64,000 nt of DNA from Micromonospora radicis (GTDB taxonomy: Bacteria > Actinomycetota > Actinomycetes > Mycobacteriales > Micromonosporaceae). Below the pieces are notes generated by a model. The model was not told the DNA's origin and did no database searches. It worked only from the letters and a program-made list of their open reading frames with translations. A program made the position numbers and the translations under genes. The stretch spans positions 1 to 64,000 of the forward strand of contig NZ_QXEC01000017.1 of the NCBI RefSeq assembly GCF_003583405.1, written 5' to 3'. Of the stretch, positions 18,420-29,600 are shown in pieces; position 1 is the first letter of the stretch; each line of letters opens with the position of its first letter.

Positions 18420-19181
18420 ATGGATCTGGGACTGACCGACCGGGTGTACGTACTGACCGGCGCCTCCCGTGGGCTCGGCTACGCCACCGCGCAGTGTCTG
18501 GTGGCCGACGGCGCCCGGGTGGTGCTCTCGGCACGCCACGCCGACCGGGTGGCCGCCGCGACGGAGTCGCTCGGCGGACCCGACCGGGCGGTCGGCATCG
18601 CCGCCGATCTCGCCGACCCGACCACGCCGGGCCGGCTGGTCGAGGCCGCCCACAGTCACTTCGGCCGCCTCGACGGCGCGCTGGTCTCGGTCGGTGGGCC
18701 GGCTCCGGGCAGCGCCGCCTCGGTCGACGACGAACAGTGGCGGCAGGCCTTCGAAACGGTCTTCCTGGGCAGCGTACGCACGGTACGGACGGTCGCCGCC
18801 GCGCTGCCCGGCGGAGGCGCGATCGGGCTGGTGCTGTCGACCTCGGCGCGCGCCCCGGTGCCCGGCCTGGGTGTCTCCAACGGACTGCGGCCGGGCCTGG
18901 CCGGCGTCGCCAAGGACGTCGCCGACGAGTACGGCCCACGCGGGGTACGGGTGGTCGGCCTGCTGCCGGGGCGGATCCTGACCAACCGGAACCGGGAACT
19001 CTTCGCCGCCACCGGCGACCCCGAGCGGGCCCGCGCCGAGGCGGAGGCGGGCATCCCGCTGCGACGCGTCGGCGACCCGGCCGAGTTCGGACGGGTCGCC
19101 GCGTTCGTCCTCTCCCCGGCAGCGAGCTACCTGACCGGGATCACCATCCCGGTCGACGGTGGCGCGCTGCGCGGCCTGTGA
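18420..19181 (+). CDS. SDR-family oxidoreductase lacking the Tyr-Lys pair
   Basis: A 253-residue short-chain dehydrogenase/reductase fold. It has TGASRGLGYA for NAD(P) binding, SVGGPAPG at the NNAG position, and an NGT-like C-terminal YLTGITIPVDGGALRGL. The active site is atypical: STSARAPVPGLGVSNGLR has Ser and Arg where YxxxK is expected. A subgroup of SDRs with an SNxxR pattern is known from genomes, with unclear chemistry. The ATG at 18420 gives the standard N-terminus. Its stop overlaps the start of the mug gene (GTGA), so the two are co-translated. Confidence 0.85.
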   Translation: MDLGLTDRVYVLTGASRGLGYATAQCLVADGARVVLSARHADRVAAATESLGGPDRAVGIAADLADPTTPGRLVEAAHSHFGRLDGALVSVGGPAPGSAASVDDEQWRQAFETVFLGSVRTVRTVAAALPGGGAIGLVLSTSARAPVPGLGVSNGLRPGLAGVAKDVADEYGPRGVRVVGLLPGRILTNRNRELFAATGDPERARAEAEAGIPLRRVGDPAEFGRVAAFVLSPAASYLTGITIPVDGGALRGL

Positions 19182-19861
19182 CCGCCGAGCCGCCCGCCCG
19201 CCGCCCGCCTCGGGCCGGCCGCGGCAGCACTTCGCCCCGACCGGTCCGCCGGGGCGACGAGTCGACCAGCCCGGACGGCCGGACCCGGCCGGCGCAGCCG
19301 ATACCGCACCCGAACCCGCGGCCGAGCCGGGAGGAGTTGGCGGCGGCGGCGGACAAGACCCTGCCGGACGTCATCGCGACCGGGCTGGACGTCCTCTTCG
19401 TCGGCATCAACCCGGGACTCTGGTCGGCGGCCACCGGCTGGCACTTCGCCCGTCCGGGCAACCGGTTCTGGCCGGCGCTGCACCGCAGCGGGTTCACCCC
19501 CCGCCTGCTGCACCCCAGTGAGCAGGACGTCCTGCCCGGCCTGGGTCTGGGCATCACCAACCTCGTCGCCCGGGCGAGCGCCCGCGCCGACGAGTTGACC
19601 GCCGCCGAACTGGTGGCCGGCGCACGGGAGTTGACCGACAAGGTGGCCCGGTACCGGCCCCGCTGGGTGGCGGTGGTCGGGGTGACCGCGTACCGGGTGG
19701 GGTTCGCCCGGCCGAGGGCCGACTTCGGCCGACAGCGCGAGCCGCTGGCCGGGGCCGACCTCTGGGTACTGCCCAACCCCAGCGGGCTCAACGCGCACTA
19801 CACCCCGGTGTCGCTGGCCGCCGCCTTCGCCGCCCTCCGCGAGGCGGCCCGCGACACCTAG
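19178..19861 (+). CDS. mug: G:T/U mismatch-specific DNA glycosylase (Mug/TDG family)
   Basis: A 227-residue base-excision-repair glycosylase that removes uracil or thymine opposite guanine. After about 60 Arg/Pro-rich, likely disordered residues come VLFVGINPGLWSA (GxNPG catalytic motif), HFARPGNRFWPAL and, near the end, LPNPSGLNAHYT (the NPSGLN motif that probes the mismatch). The GTG start at 19178 overlaps the SDR stop. Mug is a plausible need for a genome this rich in GC, where cytosine deamination is frequent. It converges on the ABC exporter gene across 43 bp. Confidence 0.9.
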   Translation: MTAEPPARRPPRAGRGSTSPRPVRRGDESTSPDGRTRPAQPIPHPNPRPSREELAAAADKTLPDVIATGLDVLFVGINPGLWSAATGWHFARPGNRFWPALHRSGFTPRLLHPSEQDVLPGLGLGITNLVARASARADELTAAELVAGARELTDKVARYRPRWVAVVGVTAYRVGFARPRADFGRQREPLAGADLWVLPNPSGLNAHYTPVSLAAAFAALREAARDT

Positions 19862-19904
19862 GCCGCGCCCAGCGGACGAACCGCGAGGGCTGGACCGGTG
19901 CTGG

Positions 19905-21899
19905 TCAGTTGGCGACGGCGGGAGGCAGTGCCTCGTCGGCGAGGTACTCGCGGGTGGGGATGACCACCGGTTCCGGGTGCGGCGCGTCCGCGTACGGGCT
20001 GGGCGAGTCGGCCACCGCGAACTGGGTGCGGTACAGCTCGGCGTAGAGGCCGCCGACGGCGACCAGTTCGTCGTGCCGGCCCCGCTCGACGATCCGTCCC
20101 TCGTCCAGGACGAGGATCTGGTCGGCGTCGCGGACGGTGGAGAGCCGGTGCGCGATCACCAGGGCGGTACGCCCGGTCAGCGCCACCGACAGCGCCCGCT
20201 GCACCGCCGCCTCGCTCTCCGAGTCGAGGTGGGCGGTGGCCTCGTCGAGGATGACGATCGAGGGTGCCTTGAGCAGCAGCCGGGCGATGGCGATGCGCTG
20301 CTTCTCGCCGCCGGAGAAGCGGTAGCCACGCTCGCCGACGGTGGTGTCCAGCCCGTCGGGCAGGGCCCGGACCAGATCGGCGACCTGCGCACCCGCCAAT
20401 GCCGTCCACAGTTCGTCGTCGGTGGCGTCCGGCTTGGCGTAGCGCAGGTTCTCCGCGATGGTCTCGTGGAACAGGTGCGAGTCCTGGGTGACCACGCCGA
20501 TCTCGTCGCGCAGCGAGTCGAGGGTGGCGTCGCGTACGTCGACGCCGCCGACCAGCACCTGCCCGTCGGTTACGTCGTAGATGCGGGAGATCAGCATCGA
20601 CAGCGTCGACTTGCCGGCGCCGGACGGACCGACCAGGGCGACCATCTGTCCGGGCTCGACCCGGAAGGAGACGCCCTTGAGCACCGGCTCGTTGATCGTG
20701 CGGTCCAGCGTGGCGACCTCCTCCAGGGAGGCGAGGGAGATCTCCGCCGCGCTGGGGTAGCGGAAGCGGACGTCGCGGAACTCCACCGTGCCGGTGCCCT
20801 CGGGCACCGGCACCGCGTCGGGCCGCTCGGTGATCGCGGGCTTCAGGTCGAGCACCTCGAAGACCCGGTCGAAGGAGACCAGTGCGCTCATCACGTCGAC
20901 CCGGACGTTGCTCAACGCGGTGAGCGGGCCGTAGAGCCGGGTGAGCAGCAGGGCGAGAGTGACCACGGTGCCGGCGCTGACCTCGCCGCGGACCGCCAGC
21001 CAACCGCCGAGGCCGTAGGTGAGCGCCTGGGCCAGCGAGGCGACCAGCAGCATGGCGACGAAGAACGTCCGCGAGTACATCGCGGAGGTGATGCCGATGT
21101 CGCGGACCCGCTCGGCTCGGGCGGCGAACCGCCCGGCCTCCGCGTCCGGGCGGCCGAACAGCTTCACCAGCAGCGCACCCGCCACCCCGAACCGCTCGGT
21201 CATGGTCGCGTTCATCTTGGCGTCGAGGTTGTAGGACTCGCGGGTGATCTCGGCCAGCCGCCGGCCGACCCGCCGCGCGGGGATGATGAACACCGGCAGC
21301 AGCACCAGCGACAGCGCGGTGATCTCCCACGACAGGGTGAACATGACGGCGGCGGTGAGCACCAACTGGATCACGTTGCTGACCACGCCGGACAGCGTGG
21401 AGGTGAAGGCCCGCTGGGCGCCCAGCACGTCGTTGTTGAGCCGACTGACCAGCGCGCCGGTCTGGGTGCGGGTGAAGAACTGCAACGGCATGCGCTGCAC
21501 GTGGTCGTAGACCCGGGTACGCAGGTCGAGGATGATGCCCTCGCCGATGCGCGCCGAATACCACCGCTGGGCCAACGAGAGCAGCGCGTCGGCGACGGCC
21601 AGCCCGGCGATGAACAATGCCAGCCGGATCACCACCGCCCCGCCCTCGGGACCGCCCCGGGTGATGGCGTCGATCACGTCGCCGGCGAGCAGCGGGGTGG
21701 CCACGCCGATCACTGCCGCGACGATCACGGTGAGCAGGAAGACGACGATGTCGCGCCGGTAGGGCTGGGCGAACGCCACGATCCGGCGGGCGACGCCGCG
21801 CTTCAGCCGGTGGCTGGAGACCTCGTCGCTGCTGCGCATCGACCGGAGCATGCTCCAACCGCCCATGCCACCAGCGGCCATCGGGTTGGACACCGCCAC
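19905..21899 (-). CDS. ABC exporter, fused membrane and ATPase domains
   Basis: A 664-residue half-transporter of the MsbA/LmrA type, working as a dimer in the membrane. Six membrane helices lie between about residues 50 and 330 (IVVFLLTVIVAAVIGVATPL is the first). The nucleotide domain follows, with Walker A GPSGAGKST, Q-loop VTQDSHLF, signature FSGGEKQR, Walker B IVILDEAT and the H-loop in VIAHRLST. These proteins export lipids, drugs or peptides; nothing here identifies the cargo. It is the last of three minus-strand genes after the HTH protein and crotonase. Confidence 0.92.
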   Translation of the reverse strand: MAVSNPMAAGGMGGWSMLRSMRSSDEVSSHRLKRGVARRIVAFAQPYRRDIVVFLLTVIVAAVIGVATPLLAGDVIDAITRGGPEGGAVVIRLALFIAGLAVADALLSLAQRWYSARIGEGIILDLRTRVYDHVQRMPLQFFTRTQTGALVSRLNNDVLGAQRAFTSTLSGVVSNVIQLVLTAAVMFTLSWEITALSLVLLPVFIIPARRVGRRLAEITRESYNLDAKMNATMTERFGVAGALLVKLFGRPDAEAGRFAARAERVRDIGITSAMYSRTFFVAMLLVASLAQALTYGLGGWLAVRGEVSAGTVVTLALLLTRLYGPLTALSNVRVDVMSALVSFDRVFEVLDLKPAITERPDAVPVPEGTGTVEFRDVRFRYPSAAEISLASLEEVATLDRTINEPVLKGVSFRVEPGQMVALVGPSGAGKSTLSMLISRIYDVTDGQVLVGGVDVRDATLDSLRDEIGVVTQDSHLFHETIAENLRYAKPDATDDELWTALAGAQVADLVRALPDGLDTTVGERGYRFSGGEKQRIAIARLLLKAPSIVILDEATAHLDSESEAAVQRALSVALTGRTALVIAHRLSTVRDADQILVLDEGRIVERGRHDELVAVGGLYAELYRTQFAVADSPSPYADAPHPEPVVIPTREYLADEALPPAVAN

Positions 21900-21993
21900 C
21901 TCCGGATCGTCGCGCCAAGCTGCCTCGGGTCAATTCTCCCGATGCCTACGACAACCTCGTAAGTAACCCGGATCTTCCCGAACGGTCCTTACT

Positions 21994-22761
21994 CTATTCG
22001 CCGCGGCCGGTCAGCTCGCGCAGCCGGCGGGTCTGCGCCTCCCGCTCGGCCCGCTGCTGCTCGGCGTGGCTGCGGCCGGCCGCCCCGGCGAGCAGCGCCT
22101 TGATCTCCACGACGGCGTTGCGGTCGTTGGCGAGCAGGCCCGCGGCGAGATCCCGCACCGCGTCGTCCAGTTCCCCGTTCGGTACGACGAGGGTGGCCAG
22201 ACCGACCCGGTCCGCCTCGGCGGCGTCCATCCGCCGACCGGTGGCGCACAGTTCCAACGCCCGGGCGTAGCCGACCAGCTCGACCAGCCGCTTGGTGCCG
22301 GCCAGGTCCGGCACCAGACCCATCGTCACCTCGGCCATGGACAGCTTCGCGTCCTCGGCGAGCACCCGCAGGTCGCAGGCGAGCGCGAGTTGGAAACCGG
22401 CGCCGATCGCGTGCCCCTGCACGGCGGCGATCGAGATTATGTCCGGTCGGTGCAGCCAGGTGAACGCACCCTGGAAGACGGCGATCCGGTCGGCGCACTC
22501 CGGCTCGGGCAGCGCAACCAGATCGGCGAAGGAATCCGGCCCGGAGGCGCTCACGGCCGACCGGTCCAGGCCGGCCGAGAAGGCCCGCCCCTCGCCCCGG
22601 ACGATCACGATGCGTACGCCGCCGGGCAGGCTCCGGGAGAAGTCGCTCATCGCGCGCCACATCGCCGGGGTCTGCGCGTTGAGCACGTCGGGCCGGCACA
22701 GGGTGACTGTGGCTACCGGCCCGTCGCAATCCAGCCGGACCCCGGTCGCCTCGGCGGTCAC
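21994..22761 (-). CDS. Enoyl-CoA hydratase/isomerase family protein
   Basis: A 255-residue crotonase. The oxyanion-hole segments are GRAFSAGLDRS and GHAIGAGFQLALACD. The acid region reads LSMAEVTMGLVPDLAGTKRL, with Glu in MAE and Asp in PDL as the possible catalytic groups. Such enzymes act on CoA thioesters in fatty-acid or amino-acid breakdown. The GTG at 22761 (MTAEATGVRL) gives the usual length; the frame stays open upstream only as overlap with the HTH gene. It lies 46 bp downstream of the HTH gene. Confidence 0.88.
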   Translation of the reverse strand: MTAEATGVRLDCDGPVATVTLCRPDVLNAQTPAMWRAMSDFSRSLPGGVRIVIVRGEGRAFSAGLDRSAVSASGPDSFADLVALPEPECADRIAVFQGAFTWLHRPDIISIAAVQGHAIGAGFQLALACDLRVLAEDAKLSMAEVTMGLVPDLAGTKRLVELVGYARALELCATGRRMDAAEADRVGLATLVVPNGELDDAVRDLAAGLLANDRNAVVEIKALLAGAAGRSHAEQQRAEREAQTRRLRELTGRGE

Positions 22762-22807
22762 CGGGCGGCCCGGGTCACGGTGATGTTGGGCGCCGCTGAC
22801 GGGCGCG

Positions 22808-23035
22808 TCACGCCTTCTTGCGACGGCGCGCACCGCCGCGCTGCCGCAGCTGCACCCCGGACTCGGTGAGCACCCGGTGAATGAACCCGTAGGAACGGCC
22901 GGTAGAGGCCGCGAGAGCACGGATGCTCTCTCCCCCGGTGTACCGCTTGACCAGGTCCTTGGCGAGCGTCTGACGCTCGGCTCCGACGATCCGGCGACCC
23001 TTCTCAGTGCTGGTGGCTGTGCCCGTGGCTGCCAT
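22808..23035 (-). CDS. Small helix-turn-helix protein
   Basis: A 75-residue basic protein with a homeodomain-like HTH: LAKDLVKRYTGGESIRALAA, then STGRSYGFIHRVLTESG as the recognition part. It has a Lys/Arg-rich end (GGARRRKKA). Near-identical short proteins are widespread in actinobacteria, but their targets are unknown to me. The start ATG has GAGGA 6 nt upstream. Its position before a crotonase and an exporter gene could mean a local role or chance. Confidence 0.85.
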   Translation of the reverse strand: MAATGTATSTEKGRRIVGAERQTLAKDLVKRYTGGESIRALAASTGRSYGFIHRVLTESGVQLRQRGGARRRKKA

Positions 23036-23266
23036 GCTGTGTCCTCACGTCCCAGACTGTGCGGTTCGGATACGGTCCCACCTATTAGACCGCCTCGGAC
23101 GATCATGCGCCAGATATCAACTATTCGCCAACCGACACGCTGTGCAATGTCAGCTTCCCGATAGGTGACGTCCGCCGGTTCAGCCAGCCACACCGACCGG
23201 GCCGGCCAGCGCCCCCGGGACGATCACGGACCGCGACCGCACAGCCCTGGCCGTGCCCTGCCGGGC

Positions 23267-23430
23267 ATGCTCGATCTGCTCGGCACCGCGGCCGCCGCCG
23301 CCTTGGTGTTCGCCGCCACCAACATCGACGACATCGTCGTCCTGACCCTGTTCTTCGTCGCCGCCCGCGCCACCGGCCGCCCCCCGCGTCGGGCAGCTCG
23401 TCACCGCGTCCGCCGTCGACCGGTTGTTGA
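23267..23430 (+). pseudogene. CadD-like cation transporter remnant
   Basis: An opening that reads MLDLLGTAAAAALVFAATNI then DDIVVLTLFFVAARATGR, which is the first membrane helix and ATNIDD motif of the CadD family of cadmium resistance or quaternary-ammonium transporters. The usual continuation (RxVxxGQ) appears only in another frame (RVGQLV, about 23384-23401), so there is a frameshift. The rest of the roughly 200-residue protein is missing because the ABC-F gene ends at 23472 from the other side. It is a dead fragment, not a gene. Confidence 0.6.
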
Positions 23431-23471
23431 CCGGGGTCGCTGCTCCACCGGAGAGGTCGAGGCCCTTCCTC

Positions 23472-25076
<1,605 letters not shown>

Positions 25077-25324
25077 GTCGGGGTACTCGCTCTCGGGATC
25101 CGGAGGGCTGACTCAGGGCACACGAAAGCGCCGGCGGATCCCTTGACCCGTCGGCGCGGGGCGTTCAGCCTTCGCAGAGCAGCACGGCGCCAAGTGTACC
25201 GGGCCCCGGCCGGAGCCCACCGGGGATTACCGAGCAAGATCGTCGGGTACCGGATCGCCCACCGGATCCTGTTTCCGGCACCGCGACCACCCTCAAACTG
25301 ATCACCGGACTGATCGGGGTCACC

Positions 25325-26233
25325 ATGGAGCTGAACGAGAACGCCCGCATCGACACCAGCCAGGTGAACGACCGGCGGGGCAGCGGCGGAGGCGGCGGGC
25401 TGGGCATCCCCATCCCGATCGGCGGCGGGCGCGGCGGCATCGTCGGCATCGTCATCGCCGTACTGGTGGCGCTGGTCGGCGGCGGCCTCGGCCTGAACGC
25501 CATGACCGGCGGCGGCGAGCAGGGCGACAACACCGCACTGGAGCAGCGCTGCGCGGCCCCGGACGCACTGGAGCAGTTGGACTGCCGCAACACGCTGTAC
25601 GTCAACTCGATCCAGGCGTACTGGCGGACCGCCCTGCCGCAGGCGTACGGCGAGCGGTACCGCCCCACTCGTACCGTCTTCTTCGACCAGGCCGTCAACA
25701 CCGCCTGCGGGGCCGCCGACTCCGGCGTCGGCCCGTTCTACTGCCCAGCCGACTCGCTGGTCTACATCGACCTGACGTTCTACCAGGTGCTGGCCCGGCA
25801 GCTCGGTGCCGAAGGCGAGTTCGCCCAGCCGTACGTGCTGGCCCACGAGTACGGCCACCACGTGCAGAACCTGCTCGGCATCAACGAACAGGTCCGCCGC
25901 CAGCAGCAGCGCGACCCGGGCAATGCCAACGCCCTGTCGGTACGCCTGGAGTTGCAGGCCGACTGCTTCGCCGGCGCCTGGGCCAAGAACGCCACCGGCA
26001 CCGCCGACGACGGCGGCCAGCGGATCTTCACCAGCATCACCGAGCGGGACATCGCCGAGGCCATCGACACCGCCAAGGCCATCGGCGACGACGCCATCTC
26101 CAAGCGCGCCGACCGCCCGGTCAACCCCGACGAGTTCACTCACGGCTCGTCGGAGCAGCGCCGGAGCTGGTTCAACCGCGGCTACGAAACCGGCAACCCT
26201 GCCTCCTGCGACACCTTCAGCGGCGCGGTCTGA
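25325..26233 (+). CDS. Membrane-anchored neutral zinc metallopeptidase
   Basis: A 302-residue YpfJ-type peptidase. A Gly-rich N-terminus (GSGGGGGLGIPIPIGGG) precedes one membrane helix (about residues 38-58). The outer domain carries the zinc site VLAHEYGHHVQNLLG (H174, H178) and the likely third ligand region LELQADCFAGAWA near residue 212. It has four or more Cys that could form disulphides. The substrate is unknown. The ATG at 25325 has GGGG upstream. A strong terminator follows at 26271. Confidence 0.88.
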   Translation: MELNENARIDTSQVNDRRGSGGGGGLGIPIPIGGGRGGIVGIVIAVLVALVGGGLGLNAMTGGGEQGDNTALEQRCAAPDALEQLDCRNTLYVNSIQAYWRTALPQAYGERYRPTRTVFFDQAVNTACGAADSGVGPFYCPADSLVYIDLTFYQVLARQLGAEGEFAQPYVLAHEYGHHVQNLLGINEQVRRQQQRDPGNANALSVRLELQADCFAGAWAKNATGTADDGGQRIFTSITERDIAEAIDTAKAIGDDAISKRADRPVNPDEFTHGSSEQRRSWFNRGYETGNPASCDTFSGAV

Positions 26234-26270
26234 CGAAGCACACGGATCAACATCTGGTCGCCCGGCAAGG

Positions 26271-26313
26271 TGGGGTCGGGCCCAATACCGGACCGGTATT
26301 AGGCCCGACCCCA
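26271..26313. terminator. Terminator after metallopeptidase gene
   Basis: A 21-bp inverted repeat (arms 26271-26291 and 26293-26313) with one G-T type mismatch (CCCAATACC against GGTATTAGG). It lies 38 bp after the stop of the metallopeptidase gene. The convergent small membrane protein gene ends at 26410, so it may serve both. Confidence 0.8.
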
Positions 26314-26409
26314 ACGCCGTCGTCGTCGATCACACCCGGCGCGGCGCAATGGACATCTCTGGACACAACACCTGCGCCGTGGTCGAAGCCACACCAGCCG
26401 GGCGGCAAT

Positions 26410-26628
26410 CTACCCTGACGATCGCCGGTGGCGGCGGTACTGCCGAATCTCCTCCCCGAGGGCACCCAGCATGAGCACGACCAGCAGGATCCGGAGGAAT
26501 GTCCCGAAGCCGAAGTTTCCCTCGTCGATCCGCGAACCTACACTCACACCCGCCCAAACCGCCGCTGCTGCATAAGCCAAGATCCAGAGCAGGTGCCGAC
26601 GCCGGGGACCGCTGTCTACCATCTCCAC
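26410..26628 (-). CDS. Small two-helix membrane protein, candidate RHS immunity protein
   Basis: A 72-residue protein with two hydrophobic helices (LLWILAYAAAAVWAGVSVGS and FLRILLVVLMLGALG), a short loop and a basic tail (RQYRRHRRSS). Its GTG start at 26628 overlaps the last 13 nt of the RHS gene, so it would be translated right after it. No family was recognised. A tiny membrane protein immediately behind a variable RHS tail is the usual place of an immunity protein, and a membrane location would fit a toxin acting on the membrane; both points are inference. Confidence 0.6.
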   Translation of the reverse strand: MEMVDSGPRRRHLLWILAYAAAAVWAGVSVGSRIDEGNFGFGTFLRILLVVLMLGALGEEIRQYRRHRRSSG

Positions 26629-29600
26629 TTCTCTCCGTTGGGCCGGGTTCCCGGCTCTCGAGCATTCTTACAGTCATTCATGTAAGGGCTGCAGCGTGGG
26701 ACACTGCTACTGTCGGCGAACAGGTCGCGCCAGAACGAGCCAGCGGTCTTGGCATCCTGCACGAACTCGTCGGCATTCGCCAAAACTGCCCCACACTTCA
26801 TTGCATCGGCCAAACCCGGCCGACAGGTTCCATACCAGTCCTTGACGCCAATCCTTCCAGCCCGGTAAACCGCTTTCAGAGAGCGGTTTTTCTTGTAAGA
26901 GTTGTAGCCCCATTTTCCGAAACGGATGCTGTTCTTCGCGGCCGACCCTCCCCACAGAACGAATGCCACACTGCCAGTCGCCCAGAGGCCCTCTCGCACA
27001 CTGTCCTTCGGCCGGCATTCCGCTCGCCAAACCTGCCAGCACTTACCCGAATCGCCAACTGGGGTATCAGCGATCCTGGGCGTGGCCGCTGCCACCAGGA
27101 TGCTGTAGATCAGGTTACCGCTGGAAAGAGTTCGAGTGCGGTTATCGATTCGCCGCTCGCACGATTTGTGACTGCTACAAGAGTTGGAAGTGCCACCCCC
27201 GTTTCTGCCACTGCCACTGCCACTGCCACTGCCAGTGCCACTGCCCGTGTTCCTTCCCGACGATGAGGAACCACCGGTAACCCGCACCTTGTTCTTCCCA
27301 GAGGGAGTCTCGACGATGTAGCCGCGGCGGTTCTGCCCGCCGCCTTCCTCGAAGTAGAGGCCGGTGGGGTCGCTGTAGGTGGCTGGAGAGTTGTTGGCGT
27401 AGGCGTATCCGTGCATCTGTTGCGGATCGGCGAGGTCCATGACCGGGTCGACCGAGACGAACCGGCCGATGAACGGGTCGTACTCGCGTGCGCCGATGTG
27501 GGTGAGTCCGGTGGGATCCTTGGTCCCGCCGACGAATCCCTTGTCCATCGGCGCGGGCCAGGTCCCGATGGCGGTGCCGCGGGTGTCTCCGTAGGGCAGG
27601 GTGCGACGCTTGGCCACGCCCAACGTGGCGGCGTTGATGGTCACCTCGGCGGTGCCGTGATGGTCACCGACGATCCAGTGCAGGGCGCTGCTGGTACGTA
27701 CGGCGATCGTGTCACCGGCATGTGTGTAGTAGCGGGTAGCGGTCTTGACGGTGCTGGAGTTGGTGTAGCGGACCTCAAAGCCACCGGGCAGGTAGAGAGT
27801 CTTGCCGGTGGTGTCGGTTCGGGTCAGTCGGTTGCCGTCGGCATCGTAGCGGAAGCTGATGGTGCTGCCGCCTTCGGTGATGCTGTCGACCCGCCCCTCG
27901 GGGTTCCATTCCAGGGTCTGGCTGGCACCGCTGGCGGCGGGTCGGGTGATGGTGTTGCCGGCGTTGTCGTAGCTGTAGTTCCGGCTCCAGGAGGCACCCC
28001 CGGTGGCGGTGACGTTGGTGACGGTGTGCGGCCGGGGCGATCCCGCCTGCGGGTGGGTGTAGGTGTAGAGGGTGCTGGTCGCGGCGTGCCGGTTCTCTGT
28101 CCTCCGGTTGCCGGTGACGTCGAACGTCCAGGAATGCCAGTACGGTGCCGGACCGCCGAGCCCGCTGACCGTGGGGCTCGCCTTACAGTCGCCCGAGCCC
28201 GGCGTCCAGGCTCGGGTCAACCGCCGCAGGTAGTCGTAGCTGTAGCACTGGGTGTCCGCGGCCTGCCCCTGAGGTGCTTCCTTGATCTCGATCACGTTGC
28301 CGGCGGGGTCGTGGTCGTAGCTCCAGTTCGCCGCTTCCGGTTTCAACTCCGGCACCACGTTCGTGGACTTCAACCGGCGGGTCGGTTCGTCGAACTGCGA
28401 GGTGACCGCCACCCGGTAGCCGTACTCGCCGAACTCCCGCCCGGTCAGCTGGCCAAGCTTGTTGTAGGTCGCGCCGACGTAGATCTGGACCGGAGAGAGC
28501 AGTGAACCCGGATCGTCGAGGTCGTTGTAGCCGAAGGTCATCCGTTCCAGCGGCAGGTCCGCCGCGGCCGGCAGGGTGACCTGGTGGACTTTGCCGTTGA
28601 CGCGGTAACTGGTGGTCGTGGTGTAGATGCAGGGGTTCGGTGCCGCCGCCGCGCACAGCTGGGACTCCGAGGACGGCACCACCGTCGACGTGGAGGTGGG
28701 GCGCCCGAACGCGTCGAAGGCATCCGTCCGGTTGATCCACGCCTCCCCGCCGACGTAACGCGTCGCCGATGTCAACTTGCCCTTGCCGTTGGGCAGCGTG
28801 TCGTAGACCCATTCGGCCCGCTTCGCCCCAGTCGAGCTGCCGTCCCGCAAGGTGGTCTCGCGGCCCAGCTCGTCGTAGGTATGAGCGAGGGTAACGGTCC
28901 CGGTTCCCGTGCCCGCCGGCGAGGTCGTGGTCAGCACGTTACCCGCGGCGTCGTACGTGGCGGACGTCGTCCCCTTGTCCGGATCAACCGACTGGACCTC
29001 CCTGCCACGCAGGTCGAAGGTGTGCGACCAGGTGTTGCCGGCCGGATCCTGGATGGTCGACTGTTGGCCAAGCAGCGTGTAGGTGTAATTGGTTTCATCG
29101 AACTTGGCCGGGTCCGTCGAGCCCACGTCGTCGCGGTCTTTGTACTGCCGCAACCGGGTGACCTGACCCTTGGCGTCGAGGATCGTGGTGGAAGCGGTAC
29201 CCCCGGCGGGCGGAGTGGTGTGGGTCCGGTCGCCGCCATAGGTGGTGGTGGTGCGCCACTTCTCCGCACCGAGGGCCTTGAATACTTCCCCAGTCTGCCG
29301 GCCCGCCCCGTCATACACCTTCTCGATGATCGACGGGATCTGTCCCTGCGGCGTACCGAGCGTCGTCGACGGCGCGGCATTTGTGGTGTCATAGTACGGA
29401 GCCGAGGTCCACTCCACCTCGCCACGGGCATTGTGGAAGGTCTCGGTCAACAGCCGCCCGCCGCCGGTGGCCTGGGTCTGAAGCTGCCGGGTACGGAGGA
29501 AACCGTCGAAGATCTCCACAGACTTCCGGTAGGCGCTGCCAGTGACGAGGAGCGTTTCGGTGGTGACCGAGGTCGGGCCACCGCTGCTACGCACCAGATA

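Noticed and set aside
19977..21962. A 661-codon open frame antisense to the ABC exporter
   Set aside because: The exporter strand carries all ABC motifs; this frame is His/Gly/Asp-rich shadow.
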